Positions 13,625 to 14,526 of a DNA stretch of 14,526 bases are shown here, in pieces; position 1 is the first letter of the stretch; each line of letters opens with the position of its first letter. Position numbers and translations under genes: made by a program. The notes under the pieces are model-generated. The model saw only the letters and a program-made list of their open reading frames with translations. It did no database searches and was not told the origin of the DNA. Source of the stretch: Serratia sp. DD3 (GTDB lineage Bacteria > Pseudomonadota > Gammaproteobacteria > Enterobacterales > Enterobacteriaceae); the NCBI RefSeq assembly GCF_000496755.2, contig NZ_AYKS02000046.1, forward strand, positions 1-14,526. Reading direction: 5' to 3'.

Positions 13625-13771
13625 ATGACTCCAATGAGTAGAACATACACTTTCGATAAATGCCCCGATGACTTTTCATGCAACTCCATTGAGCGTAAAA
13701 AGCAAATGGTTTTACGCACCAAACGCTTAATGCGAGTTCTTAACGTCAGGTTGTTACCTTCAATAAGTTGA
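13625..13771 (+). CDS. Small 48-residue ORF with a strong ribosome binding site
   Basis: ATG 13625 is preceded by AAGGAG (13613-13618) at an ideal 6-nt spacing, 32 nt after the LysR stop. The product starts MTPMSRTYTFDKCPDDFSCN and has a basic, Leu-rich second half (RKKQMVLRTKRLMRVLNVRLL). It has two cysteines at residues 13 and 19. No family is recognised and there is no signal peptide. It could be a genuine small protein co-transcribed with the LysR gene, or the truncated start of a decayed gene. Confidence 0.4.
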   Translation: MTPMSRTYTFDKCPDDFSCNSIERKKQMVLRTKRLMRVLNVRLLPSIS

Positions 13772-13925
13772 GTGAAAATTTTCCGCTCAAATGCTTATCA
13801 TTCGGTACTTCCCGCCTATGACTGCCCCAGTCGTTGCATTTTGTTCTGCACTTTGCATAAGTTTGGGTATGTAAAAGAATGGCTAACAGATTTTTTTTTC
13901 TACTACACTTTCTTAAGAAGCGAAT

Positions 13926-13954
13926 GAGTCTCAAACCTGATGCTCATGAGACTC
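13926..13954 (+). terminator. 8-bp inverted repeat, possible terminator
   Basis: GAGTCTCA (13926-13933) and TGAGACTC (13947-13954) form a perfect stem with a 13-nt loop, about 155 nt after the small ORF. The following TCTATACTTC is only moderately T-rich, so termination of the yahB/small-ORF transcript here is possible but weakly supported. Confidence 0.35.
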
Positions 13955-14087
13955 TCTATACTTCAATTGCAGGACTGTTGGTTGAGTGATTCAGACTGGT
14001 TCCCTGTAATTACTCGTTTCGGCGCCAGAGGTGATGTGGGTGCGAAAGGGCTTTACCTGTAACTTGAATGGGGCAGGACATAAAGAG

Positions 14088-14115
14088 TTCATACCTTATC
14101 ACTTTACTCTATAAA
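14088..14115 (+). promoter_or_regulatory. Possible sigma-70 promoter for the autotransporter gene
   Basis: TTCATA (14088-14093) and TATAAA (14110-14115) are spaced 16 bp, matching the -35 and -10 consensus at 4/6 and 5/6 positions. This would give a leader of about 130 nt containing the 14174-14216 inverted repeat. The stretch is AT-rich, so chance matches are likely. Confidence 0.3.
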
Positions 14116-14173
14116 ACATTAACTCAATTTATTTAACAAACCTGTATCAGTGTTACGCAAGAGTCATACGATG

Positions 14174-14216
14174 GGTGACATCATCATATAACCAATAAAT
14201 TCAAGATATTGTCACC
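14174..14216 (+). promoter_or_regulatory. Inverted repeat GGTGACA / TGTCACC in the adhesin leader
   Basis: Perfect 7-bp arms at 14174-14180 and 14210-14216 enclose an AT-rich 29-nt loop. The end lies 38 nt before the start codon. It could be an operator or an mRNA stem-loop. Confidence 0.3.
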
Positions 14217-14254
14217 TCATTTAGCGCAACGCTGGCATAGAGGGGATGGACACT

Positions 14255-14526
14255 ATGAATCGTGTATACCGTGTTGTTTTTAACTACGCCTTAGGGCTTA
14301 TGCAGGTGGCTTCGGAGTTTACACGCCGTACTGGTAAGTCATCCTCTGGTCAGACCGTGGTTGAAGGTGCTGGTTGTCACGCTTCAGAGAGTCAAACAAT
14401 TAAAAAAAGCGCTTTATCAATACGTGGTTGGCCCCTGCTGAGTGCGGTTTGCCTGGTTTTATTCTCGCAGGGGGTATTTGCCAATGGTACGGGTGGCGAT
14501 AATGCTTCTTTCAGGGGCGGGAATGG
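14255..14526 (+). CDS. Autotransporter/adhesin, N-terminal part with ESPR signal peptide (3' end outside window)
   Basis: Ninety full codons are visible. The N-terminus MNRVYRVVFN...ASEFTRR is the extended signal peptide region (ESPR) typical of type V secretion proteins (compare MNKIYRVIWN...SE..R). After a linker of about 25 residues comes a hydrophobic core (WPLLSAVCLVLFSQGVFA) with a predicted cleavage after VFA near residue 78. A Gly/Asn-rich start of the passenger follows (NGTGGDNASF). The product would be exported by Sec and then secreted as a classical or trimeric autotransporter or a two-partner exoprotein; the visible part cannot tell which. ATG 14255 is chosen over the in-frame ATG at 14246 because the ESPR begins there. 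Confidence 0.8.
   Translation, partial: MNRVYRVVFNYALGLMQVASEFTRRTGKSSSGQTVVEGAGCHASESQTIKKSALSIRGWPLLSAVCLVLFSQGVFANGTGGDNASFRGGN

Larger units (their letters stand above)
13772..14254. other. AT-rich intergenic region before the autotransporter gene
   Basis: No convincing ORF is seen here. It contains an inverted repeat at 13926-13954, one at 14174-14216 and a possible promoter at 14088-14115. A GTAACTTGAATG string near 14059-14070 resembles GCAACTTGAATG near 11587-11598, perhaps traces of a dispersed repeat. Confidence 0.5.

Noticed and set aside
13769..13789. Partly symmetrical TTGAG...CTCAA with an AAAATTTT core after the small ORF
   Set aside because: The symmetry is imperfect and no T-run follows, so it is not called a terminator.
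13746..13934. 62-codon minus-strand ORF in the intergenic region
   Set aside because: No ribosome binding site, no family, and it runs through an inverted repeat and over the end of the small plus-strand ORF.

Overview
The window looks like chromosomal DNA of an enterobacterium (Enterobacterales). The evidence is a proteobacterial type VI secretion (T6SS) gene run, a locus whose protein lengths and order match the Escherichia coli yahB-yahJ locus as I remember it, and a trimeric-autotransporter-type extended signal peptide at the right edge. I cannot name genus or species. No tRNA, rRNA or CRISPR array was seen.

Layout. (1) 1-1608, plus strand: the 3' end of a T6SS cluster, with tssG (cut by the left edge), tssJ and tssE, tightly packed or overlapping. 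(2) 1609-3973, plus strand: an accessory patch. It holds an 87-codon frame of doubtful value, then two paralogous proteins built from five SANT/Myb-like helix-turn-helix repeats each. Both are preceded by the same 95-bp leader (1841-1935 and 2762-2856, 8 mismatches). An IS66-transposase-like scrap lies between them on the minus strand, and a short frame broken by one stop codon follows the second gene. (3) 3974-12230, minus strand, read right to left: ankyrin-repeat protein (yahD), a 509-nt gap, then yahF (FdrA family), yahG (DUF1116), an NCS2-type permease, yahI (carbamate kinase family) and yahJ (Tat-exported amidohydrolase of the cytosine-deaminase type). (4) 12654-13592, plus strand: a divergent LysR regulator (yahB, resembling AllS), with a T-N11-A dyad operator in the shared intergenic region. 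(5) 13593-14254: mostly non-coding, AT-rich, with one well-supported 48-codon ORF and two inverted repeats. (6) 14255-end, plus strand: the start of an autotransporter or adhesin with an ESPR signal peptide.

How region 3 may work (inference): the amidohydrolase opens or deaminates a cyclic ureide- or pyrimidine-like compound, the NCS2 permease imports substrate or product, YahF-YahG phosphorolyse a carbamoyl compound to carbamoyl phosphate (as the E. coli paralogues FdrA/YlbE/YlbF do for oxalurate), and YahI recovers ATP from carbamoyl phosphate. Two points differ from the E. coli version I remember. A purine/pyrimidine-type permease is built into the operon, and the third carbamoyltransferase component (DUF2877; yahE/allH) is missing from its expected place between yahD and yahF. 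The 232-nt leader of the permease contains two long helices that cannot both form fully, so it is a candidate RNA regulator.
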